In this document: positions 45,662 to 54,767 of the stretch, piece by piece
How the letters are laid out: every line of letters begins with the position of its first letter
How positions within the stretch are numbered: position 1 is the first letter of the stretch
Assembly: GCF_003865365.1 (NCBI RefSeq)
Contig: NZ_RQVR01000006.1
Coordinates: 112,745 to 176,744, forward strand
Reading direction: 5' to 3'
Length of the DNA stretch: 64,000 bases
DNA from: Flavobacterium macacae
GTDB taxonomy: Bacteria; Bacteroidota; Bacteroidia; Flavobacteriales; Flavobacteriaceae
Program-made: the position numbers and the translations under genes
Notes under the pieces: model-generated
The model's input: only the letters and a program-made list of their open reading frames with translations
What the model was told of the DNA's origin: nothing
Databases searched by the model: none

Positions 45662-46474
45662 ATGAAAGCATCTGTAATAATGAGTACCTATAATTCAGAA
45701 GAATGGCTAGAAAAAGTCATTTGGGGATTCAGTGTGCAAACCGACCTTGACTTCGAAATCATTATTGCTGACGATGGTTCAAAACCTAAAACGAAAGAAC
45801 TTTTAGACAATTTAAGAGAACAGGTTTCAATGCCGTTAATTCACGTTTGGCAGGAAGACAATGGTTTTCAAAAATCTCAAATTTTGAATAAGGCTATTGT
45901 AGCATCCAATTCTGATTACCTGATTTTTACGGATGGAGATTGCATTCCTAGAAAAGATTTTGTAGAAACGCATTTGCATCATCGTGAAAAAGGTTTCTTT
46001 CTTTCTGGAGGTTATTTCATGCTTCCGATGAATATTTCGCAGGCAATTACCAAAGAAGATATTTTGTTCCAAAAATGTTTCCAAGTTGATTGGCTCGTAA
46101 GTCGTGGACTGAAAAAATCATTCAAAAATAACAAGCTTTCTGCAACCGGTTTTATGTCTAAATTGTTGAATTTGATTACACCAACTAAAGCCACTTGGAA
46201 CGGTCACAACGCTTCTGGCTGGAAAGAAGATTTGGTTTTTATCAACGGTTTTAATCAAGAGATGCAATATGGTGGACAAGATAGAGAATTGGGCGAACGA
46301 CTTTTTAACAAAGGTTTGAAGTCAAAACAAATTCGATACAGCGCCATAGTTGTGCATTTGGACCACGCAAGAGGTTATGTTAATGAAGCCACATGGAAGA
46401 AAAACTTTGCTGTCAGAGAAAATACCCGAAATAATAAAGTGGTAAAAACACCAATTGGTATCGATTCTAATTAA
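45662..46474 (+). CDS. Family 2 glycosyltransferase
   Basis: 270 residues. GT-A fold: MKASVIMSTYNSEEWLEKVI, IIADDGS and the metal-binding FTDGDCIPR are all present. A galactosyltransferase-like C-terminal part holds WNGHNASGWKEDLVFINGFN and YGGQDRELGERL. It transfers a sugar to a growing surface glycan at the inner membrane. Its stop overlaps that of the convergent GT9 gene by eight bases. Confidence 0.88.
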   Translation: MKASVIMSTYNSEEWLEKVIWGFSVQTDLDFEIIIADDGSKPKTKELLDNLREQVSMPLIHVWQEDNGFQKSQILNKAIVASNSDYLIFTDGDCIPRKDFVETHLHHREKGFFLSGGYFMLPMNISQAITKEDILFQKCFQVDWLVSRGLKKSFKNNKLSATGFMSKLLNLITPTKATWNGHNASGWKEDLVFINGFNQEMQYGGQDRELGERLFNKGLKSKQIRYSAIVVHLDHARGYVNEATWKKNFAVRENTRNNKVVKTPIGIDSN

Positions 46475-47525
46475 TCTCCAAATACTTTTCTAAACTCGGA
46501 ATGACCAAATCAGGTGTGAAATTTTCATACAATTCCATTGCTTTGTCTTTCATTTCTTTTGCCGATTTTTCGCCGTACAATTCGGGTTTAAAATCTTTTA
46601 AATGAACGGAAACATTGTCGGTTCCATCTTCAAAAGCATTCCAAGCCTCCTTTTTTATCCATGTAGAAAAAATAGTAAAAGTCGGTTTGTAAAGTGCTTT
46701 TGCCATATTCACAGCACCACCTTCGTTACCAATCAAAGCATCACAATGATACGTAATCGATAAAAATTCCCGAATGCTTCCGGGAATTATATCAATTTTT
46801 ATGTTTTTTTGAGTTTCTGGCGAACACAAATGGAAGATTTCTTGCGCTTCTTTCAAATGCGACGGCATATAATTAAATAGAAGCGTGGCATCCGTTTTGG
46901 CAACAATAAAATCTAAAACTTTTGCCATAAAAGGAAAAGGATACGTTTTGTTTTTTCCGCTTCCCAAGACGCCAATCATATAAATCTTCTTCGAAAAATC
47001 AATTTTATGTTGTTCTAAAATCGCTTTTCCATTTGCAATTTCTTCTTCGGTTAAAAAGATTTTGGGCCTGTTGTCAAGTTGTTTTTTAGAAGAAAACGGA
47101 GTCAGCAAGAGCATTCTGTTTTCAATTGCCAAACCTGCTGAAGTCAGTGGTTTTGAGGTTTCGATGAACGTTTTTGAATATACAAAATTAGTATAGGATT
47201 TGTACCAGCCAATCTTTGTTTTGGCACCTGACATTCCCACAACCAAGTTGCTTTCTAACTTTCCATAAGCATCGATGACAATGTCATACTTTGCTTTTCT
47301 AATCGAAATCAAAAATTTCAACAGCGCTTTTTTGCTCTTTCGAAATTCGTCCTTAAAAAGAATCAAATGATCAATATTCGGATTGTTTTCCACCACGGGT
47401 TTCGTGAACGGATAAATCAAATAATCCACCTGCGCATCCGGATAAATCAGCTTTAAATTATTGCATAAAATGGAACTGGCCAAAACATCGCCAATCATTT
47501 TCTGCTGAATCACAAGTATTTTCAT
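46467..47525 (-). CDS. Family 9 glycosyltransferase (heptosyltransferase-like)
   Basis: 352 residues. MKILVIQQKMIGDVLASSILCNNLK is the typical GT9 N-terminus. The C-terminal domain has IGVLGSGKNKTYPFPFMAKVLDF and DALIGNEGGAVNMAKAL, which bind the nucleotide sugar. Members build the inner core of LPS, often with heptose from ADP-heptose. It converges with the GT2 gene. Confidence 0.88.
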   Translation of the reverse strand: MKILVIQQKMIGDVLASSILCNNLKLIYPDAQVDYLIYPFTKPVVENNPNIDHLILFKDEFRKSKKALLKFLISIRKAKYDIVIDAYGKLESNLVVGMSGAKTKIGWYKSYTNFVYSKTFIETSKPLTSAGLAIENRMLLLTPFSSKKQLDNRPKIFLTEEEIANGKAILEQHKIDFSKKIYMIGVLGSGKNKTYPFPFMAKVLDFIVAKTDATLLFNYMPSHLKEAQEIFHLCSPETQKNIKIDIIPGSIREFLSITYHCDALIGNEGGAVNMAKALYKPTFTIFSTWIKKEAWNAFEDGTDNVSVHLKDFKPELYGEKSAKEMKDKAMELYENFTPDLVIPSLEKYLEIN

Positions 47526-47527
47526 TT

Positions 47528-47610
47528 ACGTCTAAAGTTTGAAAGTCAAGAGTGAAAAAGTCAAAGACCCGAAAGTCTAAGAAGTGCAACCATCTAAAAA
47601 TCTAAAAGGT
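47528..47610. repeat. Seven-base-phased intergenic tract before the GT9 gene
   Basis: The spacer between dapD and the GT9 gene falls into heptamers around AAGTCNN/TCTAAAN: CGTCTAA, AGTTTGA, AAGTCAA, GAGTGAA, AAAGTCA, GAAAGTC, ATCTAAA, AATCTAA, AAGGTCT. It resembles the tract at 39.4 kb and the TTAAACC run at 35.66 kb. Confidence 0.6.
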
Positions 47611-48426
47611 CTAAACTGCCACATCATATTCTCGCAGGGCATTGTTCAAAGAAGTTTTTAAATCAGTCGAAGGTTTTCTTTTTCCAATGATCAACGCACA
47701 CGGAACTTGAAATTCTCCCGCAGCGAATTTTTTAGTATAGCTTCCTGGAATCACCACAGAGCGCGCCGGAACAATTCCCTTCATCTCCACAGGCACATCG
47801 CCAGTCACATCAATAATTTTTGTCGAAGCCGTCAAGCAAACATTCGCACCCAGAACCGCTTCCGTTTCCACGCGGACACCTTCCACCACAATACATCTGG
47901 AACCAATAAAGGCGCCATCTTCAATAATAACCGGAGCCGCCTGCAATGGTTCTAAAACACCGCCAATTCCAACACCGCCACTCAAGTGTACGTTTTTACC
48001 AATCTGCGCACAGCTTCCAACTGTCGCCCAGGTGTCAACCATCGTTCCTTCATCCACATACGCGCCAATGTTTACATAACTTGGCATCAAGATCACACCG
48101 CTTGAAATATAAGCACCATGGCGCGCCACCGCATTTGGAACCACACGAATTCCTTTTGCTGCAAAACCTCTTTTCAACGGAATTTTATCGTGATATTCAA
48201 AAATTCCGGCCTCTAAAGTTTCCATTTTCTGGATAGGAAAATACATAACAACCGCTTTTTTTACCCATTCGTTCACCTGCCAACCGTTTTCAACAGGCTC
48301 TGCAACACGCAGTTTTCCTGCATCAAGCAAGTCAACGACCTCACGAATCGCAGTTGTAGTTTTCTCTTCCTGTAGCAATGCTCGGTTTTCCCAAGCCTGC
48401 TCTATAATTGTTTGTAAAGTATTCAT
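47611..48426 (-). CDS. dapD: Tetrahydrodipicolinate N-succinyltransferase
   Basis: 271 residues, the normal length. DapD adds succinyl from succinyl-CoA to tetrahydrodipicolinate in the lysine and diaminopimelate pathway. It has the helical N-terminal domain (about 1-100), then hexapeptide repeats of a left-handed beta-helix (VNIGAYVDEGTMVDTWATVG, GVGIGGVLEP, IGSRCIVVEGV). The conserved PLQAAPVIIEDGAFIG loop is intact. A TATCTTTG promoter box is 17 bases before the start. Confidence 0.95.
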   Translation of the reverse strand: MNTLQTIIEQAWENRALLQEEKTTTAIREVVDLLDAGKLRVAEPVENGWQVNEWVKKAVVMYFPIQKMETLEAGIFEYHDKIPLKRGFAAKGIRVVPNAVARHGAYISSGVILMPSYVNIGAYVDEGTMVDTWATVGSCAQIGKNVHLSGGVGIGGVLEPLQAAPVIIEDGAFIGSRCIVVEGVRVETEAVLGANVCLTASTKIIDVTGDVPVEMKGIVPARSVVIPGSYTKKFAAGEFQVPCALIIGKRKPSTDLKTSLNNALREYDVAV

Positions 48427-48442
48427 ATATTTTAATTTTGCA

Positions 48443-48450
48443 CAAAGATA
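48443..48450 (-). promoter_or_regulatory. Promoter -7 box (TATCTTTG) for dapD
   Basis: Matches TAnnTTTG on the minus strand, 17 bases from the dapD start. Confidence 0.5.
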
Positions 48451-48570
48451 ATTTTTTTCAATTTAGGAACTAAAATTTTTAAAACCAAACGCACAAATCA
48501 CACATTTTAAATCAAAAATTATACATTTTTTTCAGAAGCCAAAGTTTCGGCATTTTCAGTTGTCGCAATT

Positions 48571-48636
48571 CCCGCTTTCTGCAGTAGTTTTTCTCCGTAC
48601 CGGAAGAAAAAGCTACTCCCGCCAATCGGGGCTATT
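48571..48636 (-). repeat. Dispersed intergenic hairpin element, copy B
   Basis: On the minus strand it runs from AATAGCCCCGATTGGCGGG to GCAGAAAGCGGG, with an inner stem (GTAGCTTTTTCTTCCG against CGGAGAAAAACTAC). It is very similar to copy A at 5.1 kb. A 62-codon frame across it is not a gene. The rest of the 450-base gap to the next gene is AT-rich with nothing recognised. Confidence 0.75.
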
Positions 48637-48877
48637 AGAGACACTAGTCGCTTTTTTGTAAACATTCGGCCCCGTATTATCTTTAAAAAGTTTTTAAGTT
48701 GAATCAAAGAAACACAAAGTGAAACAAAAAAAGCCTTTGAATCTCTGGTAAAAAAATAATTGACTTGATAAGAAAAGATTTAAGAACGACCTTCACAACA
48801 AATCAGAAAAGAAGTCACTTTTTCGATGCTTTTAAGATTAGGAAAATTAAAAGTGTAAATTTGGAGAAATTTAATTT

Positions 48878-49456
48878 ATGAAAGTAGTTTTCAAATTGAT
48901 GATATTTTTTCTTTTGATTTCTTGCAATAAGAAAACAGAAGAGAATTTACCTGAATATGAAACTCAAGAAGAATTAAATAAACGAATTACAGAAGGAAAA
49001 CCGTTTTTTGATTTTGATGAAGTCGTGCATTATCAAATCGAGATTTCTGAACATGATTATCGTGACTTGATAAAAAAAGATACGGTATCAAGACATACAA
49101 AAATGCTTACGGTTTTTTTAGAGAGGGAAAGTCCAACGACCAATGAAGATAAAATTGATTTTCAAGAAGCCATAAATTCAGAAGGAGCTGTGAAAAAAGT
49201 GATTGATTCAAAATATTATGAGGAATTAAGAACAAAAGTTTTTGCTGAAAGGAAATGTGATCAAATTACAGCAACGGCTTGTGTACCAATTTATCGAGAT
49301 ATTTTTGTTTTTAGTAACAACAAAGTAGAAACGGGAATAGCAAAAATTTGTTTTGGATGTGATCAAGTAAGTTTTTCTAAGGGAGATTTTATTTGTGATT
49401 GTTTTGGAATGAATGATGAATTAGGAAGACTCAAGAAAATAATTTTCAGAAAATAA
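48878..49456 (+). CDS. Lipoprotein of unknown function
   Basis: 192 residues with a lipoprotein signal: MKVVFKLMIFFLLISC, ending at the lipobox Cys16. The mature part is acidic and charged. Five further cysteines cluster late, in the AERKCDQITATACVP and KICFGCDQ/FICDCFG segments, and could form disulphides or bind metal. No family recognised. It lies 13 bases before ruvX on the same strand, perhaps co-transcribed. Confidence 0.7.
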   Translation: MKVVFKLMIFFLLISCNKKTEENLPEYETQEELNKRITEGKPFFDFDEVVHYQIEISEHDYRDLIKKDTVSRHTKMLTVFLERESPTTNEDKIDFQEAINSEGAVKKVIDSKYYEELRTKVFAERKCDQITATACVPIYRDIFVFSNNKVETGIAKICFGCDQVSFSKGDFICDCFGMNDELGRLKKIIFRK

Positions 49457-49469
49457 AAAATTAAAAAAA

Positions 49470-49883
49470 ATGCCAAGAGTTTTAGCTATAGATTACGGAA
49501 AAAAGCGCACAGGAATCGCGGTTACTGATGAAATGCAAATCATCGCTTCGGGATTGACGACCATTCCTTCAGAAACTGCAATTGCATTTTTAAAAGACTA
49601 TTTTTCTAAAGAGAAAGTAGAAAAAGTACTTATCGGCGAACCAAAACAAATGGATTACACGCCATCCGAAAGCACAGAAGTCATCGAAGCTTTCGTTGAA
49701 AAATTCAAAAAATCTTTTCCATACCTCTCAATTGAAAGGGTTGACGAGCGTTTTACGTCAAAAATGGCATTGCAGACCATGATTGATAGCGGGTTAAAAA
49801 AGAAACAAAGACAAAACAAAGCCTTGATCGATGAAATTTCGGCAACGATTATGCTGCAAGATTATTTATCTAAAAAAAAATAG
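49470..49883 (+). CDS. ruvX: Putative Holliday junction resolvase RuvX (YqgF)
   Basis: 137 residues, the normal length. RNase H-like fold with MPRVLAIDYGKKRTGIAV (first catalytic Asp), IGEPKQMD, VDERFTSKMA and the C-terminal IDEISATIMLQDYL. YqgF has also been tied to 16S rRNA processing. Downstream come mqo and, past a divergent transporter gene, def. Confidence 0.92.
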   Translation: MPRVLAIDYGKKRTGIAVTDEMQIIASGLTTIPSETAIAFLKDYFSKEKVEKVLIGEPKQMDYTPSESTEVIEAFVEKFKKSFPYLSIERVDERFTSKMALQTMIDSGLKKKQRQNKALIDEISATIMLQDYLSKKK

Positions 49884-49966
49884 TGCCTTTTTTTTTAGAT
49901 TTCATTAAAAGTGTGAAAAGTTATTTAAAATTGAGCAAGTTCCGTAATTATTTATTTCATTAAAAG

Positions 49967-49974
49967 TATCTTTG
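49967..49974 (+). promoter_or_regulatory. Promoter -7 box (TATCTTTG) for mqo
   Basis: TATCTTTG lies 18 bases before the chosen ATG. A start at the TTG inside it (49972) would put the start codon in the box, which supports the ATG at 49993. Confidence 0.55.
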
Positions 49975-49992
49975 CGCTACAAAAATTTTGTG

Positions 49993-51492
49993 ATGGCAAC
50001 TACGACTTTACGATCTGAAACCGATGTGGTTTTAATTGGAGCTGGAATTATGAGCGCAACTTTAGGCTTACTCCTCAAAGAACTGAATCCAAAAATAAAA
50101 ATTGAAATTTATGAACGGCTTGATGTCGCTGCTGCGGAAAGCTCTGATGCTTGGAACAATGCAGGAACGGGACACTCGGCTTTTTGCGAACTAAACTACA
50201 CGCCTCAACTTGCAAATGGCGAAATTGAAACCAAAAAAGCAGTAAAAATTGCAGAATCTTTTGAGGTTTCAAAGCAGTTTTGGGCTTATTTGGTAGAAAA
50301 AAACTTAATCTCAAATCCCGAGAATTTTATAAAAAGCATTCCGCACATGAGTTTTGTGTGGGGCGAAGAAAATGTCGATTTCTTGAAAAAGAGATATGAT
50401 GCCCTGCAACAATTTGGACTTTTCAAAGGAATGGAATATTCTGAAGATACTGAAAAAATTAAATCTTGGATGCCATTGGTGATGGAGGGCAGAAGAGAAA
50501 GCCAAGCATTTGCAGCGACTTCAATGAAAATTGGAACAGACGTGAATTTTGGCGAATTGACTCGGAATATTTTCGATTACTTAAAAACATTGCAGGGCGT
50601 GGAACTTCATTTTCACCACCATGTAAAGAGTTTGAAAAAGCAAGAAGACGGCCGCTGGAGAATTAAAATTAAAGATCTTGCCACTGGAGATGTTAAAAAA
50701 GTAAGGACAAATTTTGTTTTCATCGGAGCGGGCGGCGGTTCGCTTCCTTTATTAGAAAAAGCAGGAATTCCAGAAGGAAATGGTTTTGGCGGTTTCCCGG
50801 TAAGCGGGCAATGGCTGAAATGCATCAACGAAGATGTGATTGCAAAACACAATGCAAAAGTATACGGAAAAGCGTCTGTTGGGGCGCCACCCATGTCGGT
50901 GCCACACATTGATTCAAGATTGATTGATGGTAAAAAAGCCTTGTTATTTGGGCCTTATGCTGGATTTTCTACAAAGTTTTTGAAAAATGGTTCTTATTTA
51001 GATCTGCCACTTTCAATTAAGATGAACAATATGATACCGATGCTTTCTGCTGGTTTTCATAATTTGCCTTTGACCAAATATTTGATTGACCAAGTGCGCC
51101 AATCGCCTGAAGATAGAATACAAGCTTTAAGAGAATATCTTCCAGATGCAAAAATGGAAGACTGGGTTTTGGAACATGCCGGACAAAGAGTGCAAGTGAT
51201 TAAAAAAGGAGAGCACGGCGGTGGGGTTCTTGAATTTGGAACTGAAGTAGTAACGGCTGGGGACGGTTCGTTAGCGGTTTTATTAGGAGCTTCTCCTGGA
51301 GCTTCAACAGCGGTTTCAATCATGTTAGACTTGGTTCAAAGATGTTTTTCTGAGCAAGAAAAAACAGCCGAATGGCAAGAGAAATTAAAGAAAATGATTC
51401 CGTCTTATGGCATTTCTTTAAATGAAAATCAAGCGCTTCTGGAAGAAGTTCGAAATCATTCTGCGGATGTTTTGAAATTGGTTAAGGTTTAA
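49993..51492 (+). CDS. mqo: Malate:quinone oxidoreductase
   Basis: 500 residues from the ATG at 49993; an upstream TTG overlaps the promoter box. FAD-dependent oxidation of malate to oxaloacetate at the membrane, passing electrons to menaquinone. The FAD-binding GAGIMSATLGLLLKEL opens the protein and the SSDAWNNAGTGHSAFCELNYTP segment is the Mqo signature. The C-terminal GDGSLAVLLGASPGASTAVSIM completes FAD binding. Full length. Confidence 0.95.
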   Translation: MATTTLRSETDVVLIGAGIMSATLGLLLKELNPKIKIEIYERLDVAAAESSDAWNNAGTGHSAFCELNYTPQLANGEIETKKAVKIAESFEVSKQFWAYLVEKNLISNPENFIKSIPHMSFVWGEENVDFLKKRYDALQQFGLFKGMEYSEDTEKIKSWMPLVMEGRRESQAFAATSMKIGTDVNFGELTRNIFDYLKTLQGVELHFHHHVKSLKKQEDGRWRIKIKDLATGDVKKVRTNFVFIGAGGGSLPLLEKAGIPEGNGFGGFPVSGQWLKCINEDVIAKHNAKVYGKASVGAPPMSVPHIDSRLIDGKKALLFGPYAGFSTKFLKNGSYLDLPLSIKMNNMIPMLSAGFHNLPLTKYLIDQVRQSPEDRIQALREYLPDAKMEDWVLEHAGQRVQVIKKGEHGGGVLEFGTEVVTAGDGSLAVLLGASPGASTAVSIMLDLVQRCFSEQEKTAEWQEKLKKMIPSYGISLNENQALLEEVRNHSADVLKLVKV

Positions 51493-51542
51493 GGAACAAC
51501 AAAGATTTACATAGAATTGGCTTCTGAAAATTTATAAATAAC

Positions 51543-51575
51543 AACCCAAATTCTTTTTAGAGTTTGGGTTTTTTA
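51543..51575 (+). terminator. Terminator after mqo
   Basis: AACCCAAA and TTTGGGTT pair around a 12-base loop, followed by five T and ATT. Confidence 0.8.
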
Positions 51576-51624
51576 TTCAAAATATTTAAAAAGTTTAAAA
51601 GAAGCCTAAAAAAGTTGGAGTCCT

Positions 51625-51700
51625 AACCCTGATGGTTGCGACTATCCTTTTATACCGCTTTTTTGCTGGATAAAAGATAGTGCATCCAGCAGGAAAATGG
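51625..51700 (+). repeat. Dispersed intergenic hairpin element, copy E (opposite orientation)
   Basis: On the plus strand it reads CCCTGATGGTTGCG, TATCCTTTTAT, a loop, ATAAAAGATA, then GCAGGAAAATGG. The arms TATCCTTTTAT/ATAAAAGATA pair with one bulge, and TGCTGGAT/ATCCAGCA pair perfectly. It lies between convergent mqo and the FUSC gene; the other copies face the other way. Confidence 0.6.
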
Positions 51701-51731
51701 TTTAAAAGAAGCGGAAGTTTGGTTCATAAAA

Positions 51732-53957
51732 CTACTTGGTTTGGCTTAATTGTTTGGACGCTTTCACGATGCTTTCAGAAAGATTTGTGAGCCACACCAG
51801 CTGTTCGATCACGAGTTGGGCTTCCTGCATTTTGAGCTGAAATTCATCTTCGTCAGAAAGATGGGCTTCCTTCAATTCTTTGGCACGCATATTTTTTAAT
51901 TCGGTAAAACGCATGGCCAAATCTTCATTATTTTCGGCAGTTGCCATTTGTTCTGAAACTTCAAGATTGGCAAAAGTAATGGCGTAATTTAAGTTTTTCA
52001 CGACGGTCTGCACCACAACATTAAAGGCTTCTGACGCTTTTGAGGTCTTGTGCGTTTGCACGTAAGTGCCGAGCGAAGCCAGTGAAGACAGCAACGTGTG
52101 GTTCAAAACGGCCAATTTGTAAACTTGCTGTACTTGTTTTTGCTTTGATTTAGGCTCTTGCGTCATTCGCTGGAAAGATGCCATCAAATTGCCGATTTCG
52201 ATGAACGCATTTTTTCGCGCCAAGCGATACGATGGCGTGGTTTCGCCTTTTGCGTTGTAATAAATTGAAATTTCGTTAAGGTAATCGCGGTTGGCTTCAA
52301 TGGATTTTTTGATGTAAATGGGCTGCGTCATAAACTCCCACGAAGGCCAGAAAAAATAGTTTGCTAAAAAGGCCAAACCAGCTCCAACAAGAGTGTCAAG
52401 TATTCGATATTGAATCACATCGTTAATATTCGGCGTCATGATTCCGTACACAAAAACGACATAAATCGTAACAAAAGTGGCTCCGACTTTATAGTTTATA
52501 GAAGTAAATGTGAATCCTAAAATCATTGAAGTGATGGCCAAAGTAGCTTTAATTACAGGATCTGTGACAAATAATAGTAATGCAAAAGCGATGAGTCCGC
52601 CTGCGACGGTGCCGATGATTCGGTGAAAAGAACGCTCTTTTGTGAGTCCATAACCTGGTCGCATAATCACGACAATGGTCAACAAAATCCAATAGACTTT
52701 GTCAAACGCGAAGATGCTTCCGATAATAAAAGCTAGTATTATCGTAGCAGTCAAACGAAGCGAATGCCTGAAAATAGTGGACGAAAAGCTCAAGTTTTCT
52801 CTCAATGTACTCCAAGGATAATATTGGGATGTCATCAGCTTATCAAGGCTTCGGTCGCGCAATTTAAATTCATTGCTGTTAAAATTTGGCATAAAAGCAC
52901 GCTCGATAATTTTTATTTTCTCAATTTGCTTTTCGGCATAATGAAGCATATTTGACAGCATCCAAACGCCTTCAGAAGCTTCAACTTTACCCAATTCTTC
53001 CTGATAATTGTTGATTGCATTTTCTAAACTTTCGAGGTCTTTTAACAGCGAATGTTTTGGAACATATTTTTGATGGTTTTCAATGCTTTTGAAAATAGCT
53101 TTTAATGAAGAAGCCAGATTATAGGCCAGATTTTGATACGTTTTTAAAAGTTTTGGATGTTTTTCAAACTTCTGTTGTAATTTAGTATGGTCAAAAGAAG
53201 TGGCAAGCGCGAGTTCTAAAATTTCTAAAAGTGAGATGAAAACCAAAGTCATTTTTCGAGTTTGGTCTGACGTTCCGCTTGTGTTTGTTCTGTTTTTAAT
53301 TAAAACTTCGCGCAGGTTTTCGTGAATCGTGTTCAGTTCCACTTGCAGGATCAATTGTTTTTCAACGATTTTTTCCCTTTCGGAATTTACATTCCACAAA
53401 TCTCCACGCAGTTTCATGTATTTTGCAGTCAGTTTTAAACAGCTTGCAATTTGCAATTCTACATATCGGTGGGGCCTTATGTAAGCGAAAATCAGGGAAA
53501 TTAATAAGTAAAATAAACCTCCAACCAACATTAATCCAGAATATTGGAGCATCATTGAAAAATCTTCTTGAATATGGCCAAAAGACAGGCAGATGGAAAG
53601 CAAGGCGGAGAAAGAAACCTGCGTGGCTCGCTGTCCATAGACTGAAATCATGGAGAAAAAGAAAATCAGCAAGGAAACCACTGGATAAAACACCAAAGGA
53701 AAAAGATGCAAAAGATTTACAATTAAATTGCAACCCGCCACAAGTAAGGAAGCGACTAAAAGTCCGTTGATTTTATGTTTTAAATTACTTGGGATATCGC
53801 TCGGGTAGGCTAAAAAAGCTCCAATTGCAATATTAAATCCGATTAAGAAATTACCTTGAAATGAAAAAAAAAGTGCAGGAATTACCGCTGCTAAAGTCAC
53901 TTTCAGTGCATTAGAAAAATTGGTGGAGTCGGTAAAATTGCGTACTTTCTGAATCAT
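51732..53957 (-). CDS. FUSC-family inner-membrane transporter (YccS/YhfK-like)
   Basis: 741 residues from MIQKVRNFTDSTNFSN at 53957; an upstream ATG adds 12 residues. Two clusters of membrane helices (about 15-160 and 400-515) frame a long soluble coiled region, as in YccS. The second cluster carries MRPGYGLTKERSFHRIIGTVAGG, the FUSC signature. Relatives export aromatic acids or fusaric acid. Its end lies next to hairpin element E. Confidence 0.85.
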   Translation of the reverse strand: MIQKVRNFTDSTNFSNALKVTLAAVIPALFFSFQGNFLIGFNIAIGAFLAYPSDIPSNLKHKINGLLVASLLVAGCNLIVNLLHLFPLVFYPVVSLLIFFFSMISVYGQRATQVSFSALLSICLSFGHIQEDFSMMLQYSGLMLVGGLFYLLISLIFAYIRPHRYVELQIASCLKLTAKYMKLRGDLWNVNSEREKIVEKQLILQVELNTIHENLREVLIKNRTNTSGTSDQTRKMTLVFISLLEILELALATSFDHTKLQQKFEKHPKLLKTYQNLAYNLASSLKAIFKSIENHQKYVPKHSLLKDLESLENAINNYQEELGKVEASEGVWMLSNMLHYAEKQIEKIKIIERAFMPNFNSNEFKLRDRSLDKLMTSQYYPWSTLRENLSFSSTIFRHSLRLTATIILAFIIGSIFAFDKVYWILLTIVVIMRPGYGLTKERSFHRIIGTVAGGLIAFALLLFVTDPVIKATLAITSMILGFTFTSINYKVGATFVTIYVVFVYGIMTPNINDVIQYRILDTLVGAGLAFLANYFFWPSWEFMTQPIYIKKSIEANRDYLNEISIYYNAKGETTPSYRLARKNAFIEIGNLMASFQRMTQEPKSKQKQVQQVYKLAVLNHTLLSSLASLGTYVQTHKTSKASEAFNVVVQTVVKNLNYAITFANLEVSEQMATAENNEDLAMRFTELKNMRAKELKEAHLSDEDEFQLKMQEAQLVIEQLVWLTNLSESIVKASKQLSQTK

Positions 53958-54070
53958 TATGGAACGGTTAATAACAAAGATAGCAATTGCCAAACATTTA
54001 TGGATTTAAAAAAATAAAGAATTAACGCTTTCAATGTTATAAAAGGTTATTATAATTTATGTTTTTTCAC

Positions 54071-54078
54071 TATTTTTG
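54071..54078 (+). promoter_or_regulatory. Promoter -7 box (TATTTTTG) for def
   Basis: TATTTTTG fits TAnnTTTG and lies 54 bases before the def start, between it and the divergent FUSC gene. Confidence 0.5.
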
Positions 54079-54132
54079 CGATCCGCGTTTAATGAATAGA
54101 TTGTTAAACCCGTATAATTCAATACAAAAGAA

Positions 54133-54723
54133 ATGATTTTACCAATTATAGGATACGGCGATCCGGTTTTAAGAAAAGTAGGCGAGGACATTCCACAGGA
54201 TTTCCCAAACTTAAAAGAAATCTTAGCCAATATGTTTGATACAATGTATAATGCTTACGGTGTTGGATTGGCGGCGCCACAAGTGGGTTTGAGCTTGCGC
54301 ATTTTTATTGTTGATACTTCTCCTTTTGGAGAAGACGAAGACTTGGAAAAAGAAGAGCAGGAATTATTGAAAAACTTCAAAAGAACTTTTATTAATCCAA
54401 AAATGCTGAAAGAAGAAGGTGAAGAATGGGGATTTAATGAAGGATGTTTAAGTATTCCAGAAGTTCGCGAAGACGTTTATAGAAACGAAAAAATCACGAT
54501 TGAATATTTAGACGAGAATTTTGATAAAAAAACCGAAGTATTTGACGGTCTGATTGCTAGGGTAATACAGCACGAATACGATCACATTGAAGGAATTTTG
54601 TTTACCGATAAAATATCTTCATTAAAAAAACAGTTAATAAAGAAAAAACTTCAAAATATTATGGAAGGTAAAACCAGACCAGATTATAAAATGAAGTTTG
54701 TATCTCCAAAAAAAGGGAGATAA
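54133..54723 (+). CDS. def: Peptide deformylase
   Basis: 196 residues. All three motifs are present: GVGLAAPQVG, EGCLSIPE (Cys metal ligand) and QHEYDHIEG (the HExxH motif). It removes the formyl group from new proteins, using Fe2+ or Zn2+. The QEDL-type insert (about 65-85, EDEDLEKEEQE) is acidic and typical of Bacteroidota forms. A DUF5606 gene follows by 44 bases. Confidence 0.97.
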   Translation: MILPIIGYGDPVLRKVGEDIPQDFPNLKEILANMFDTMYNAYGVGLAAPQVGLSLRIFIVDTSPFGEDEDLEKEEQELLKNFKRTFINPKMLKEEGEEWGFNEGCLSIPEVREDVYRNEKITIEYLDENFDKKTEVFDGLIARVIQHEYDHIEGILFTDKISSLKKQLIKKKLQNIMEGKTRPDYKMKFVSPKKGR

Positions 54724-54767
54724 TCAAAAAATAAATAAATTAATTTCAAATTATAAATAGCTTTAAA

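Noticed and set aside
40068..47525. Polysaccharide cluster as a recently acquired island
   Set aside because: It is AT-rich like much of the window, but no integrase, tRNA boundary or direct repeats flank it, and core genes border it on both sides.
47946..48236. Plus-strand frame rich in His and Arg opposite dapD
   Set aside because: It is a shadow of the hexapeptide repeats of dapD.
48519..48707. 62-codon frame on the minus strand before the lipoprotein gene
   Set aside because: It is formed by hairpin element B; no protein family or promoter fits.
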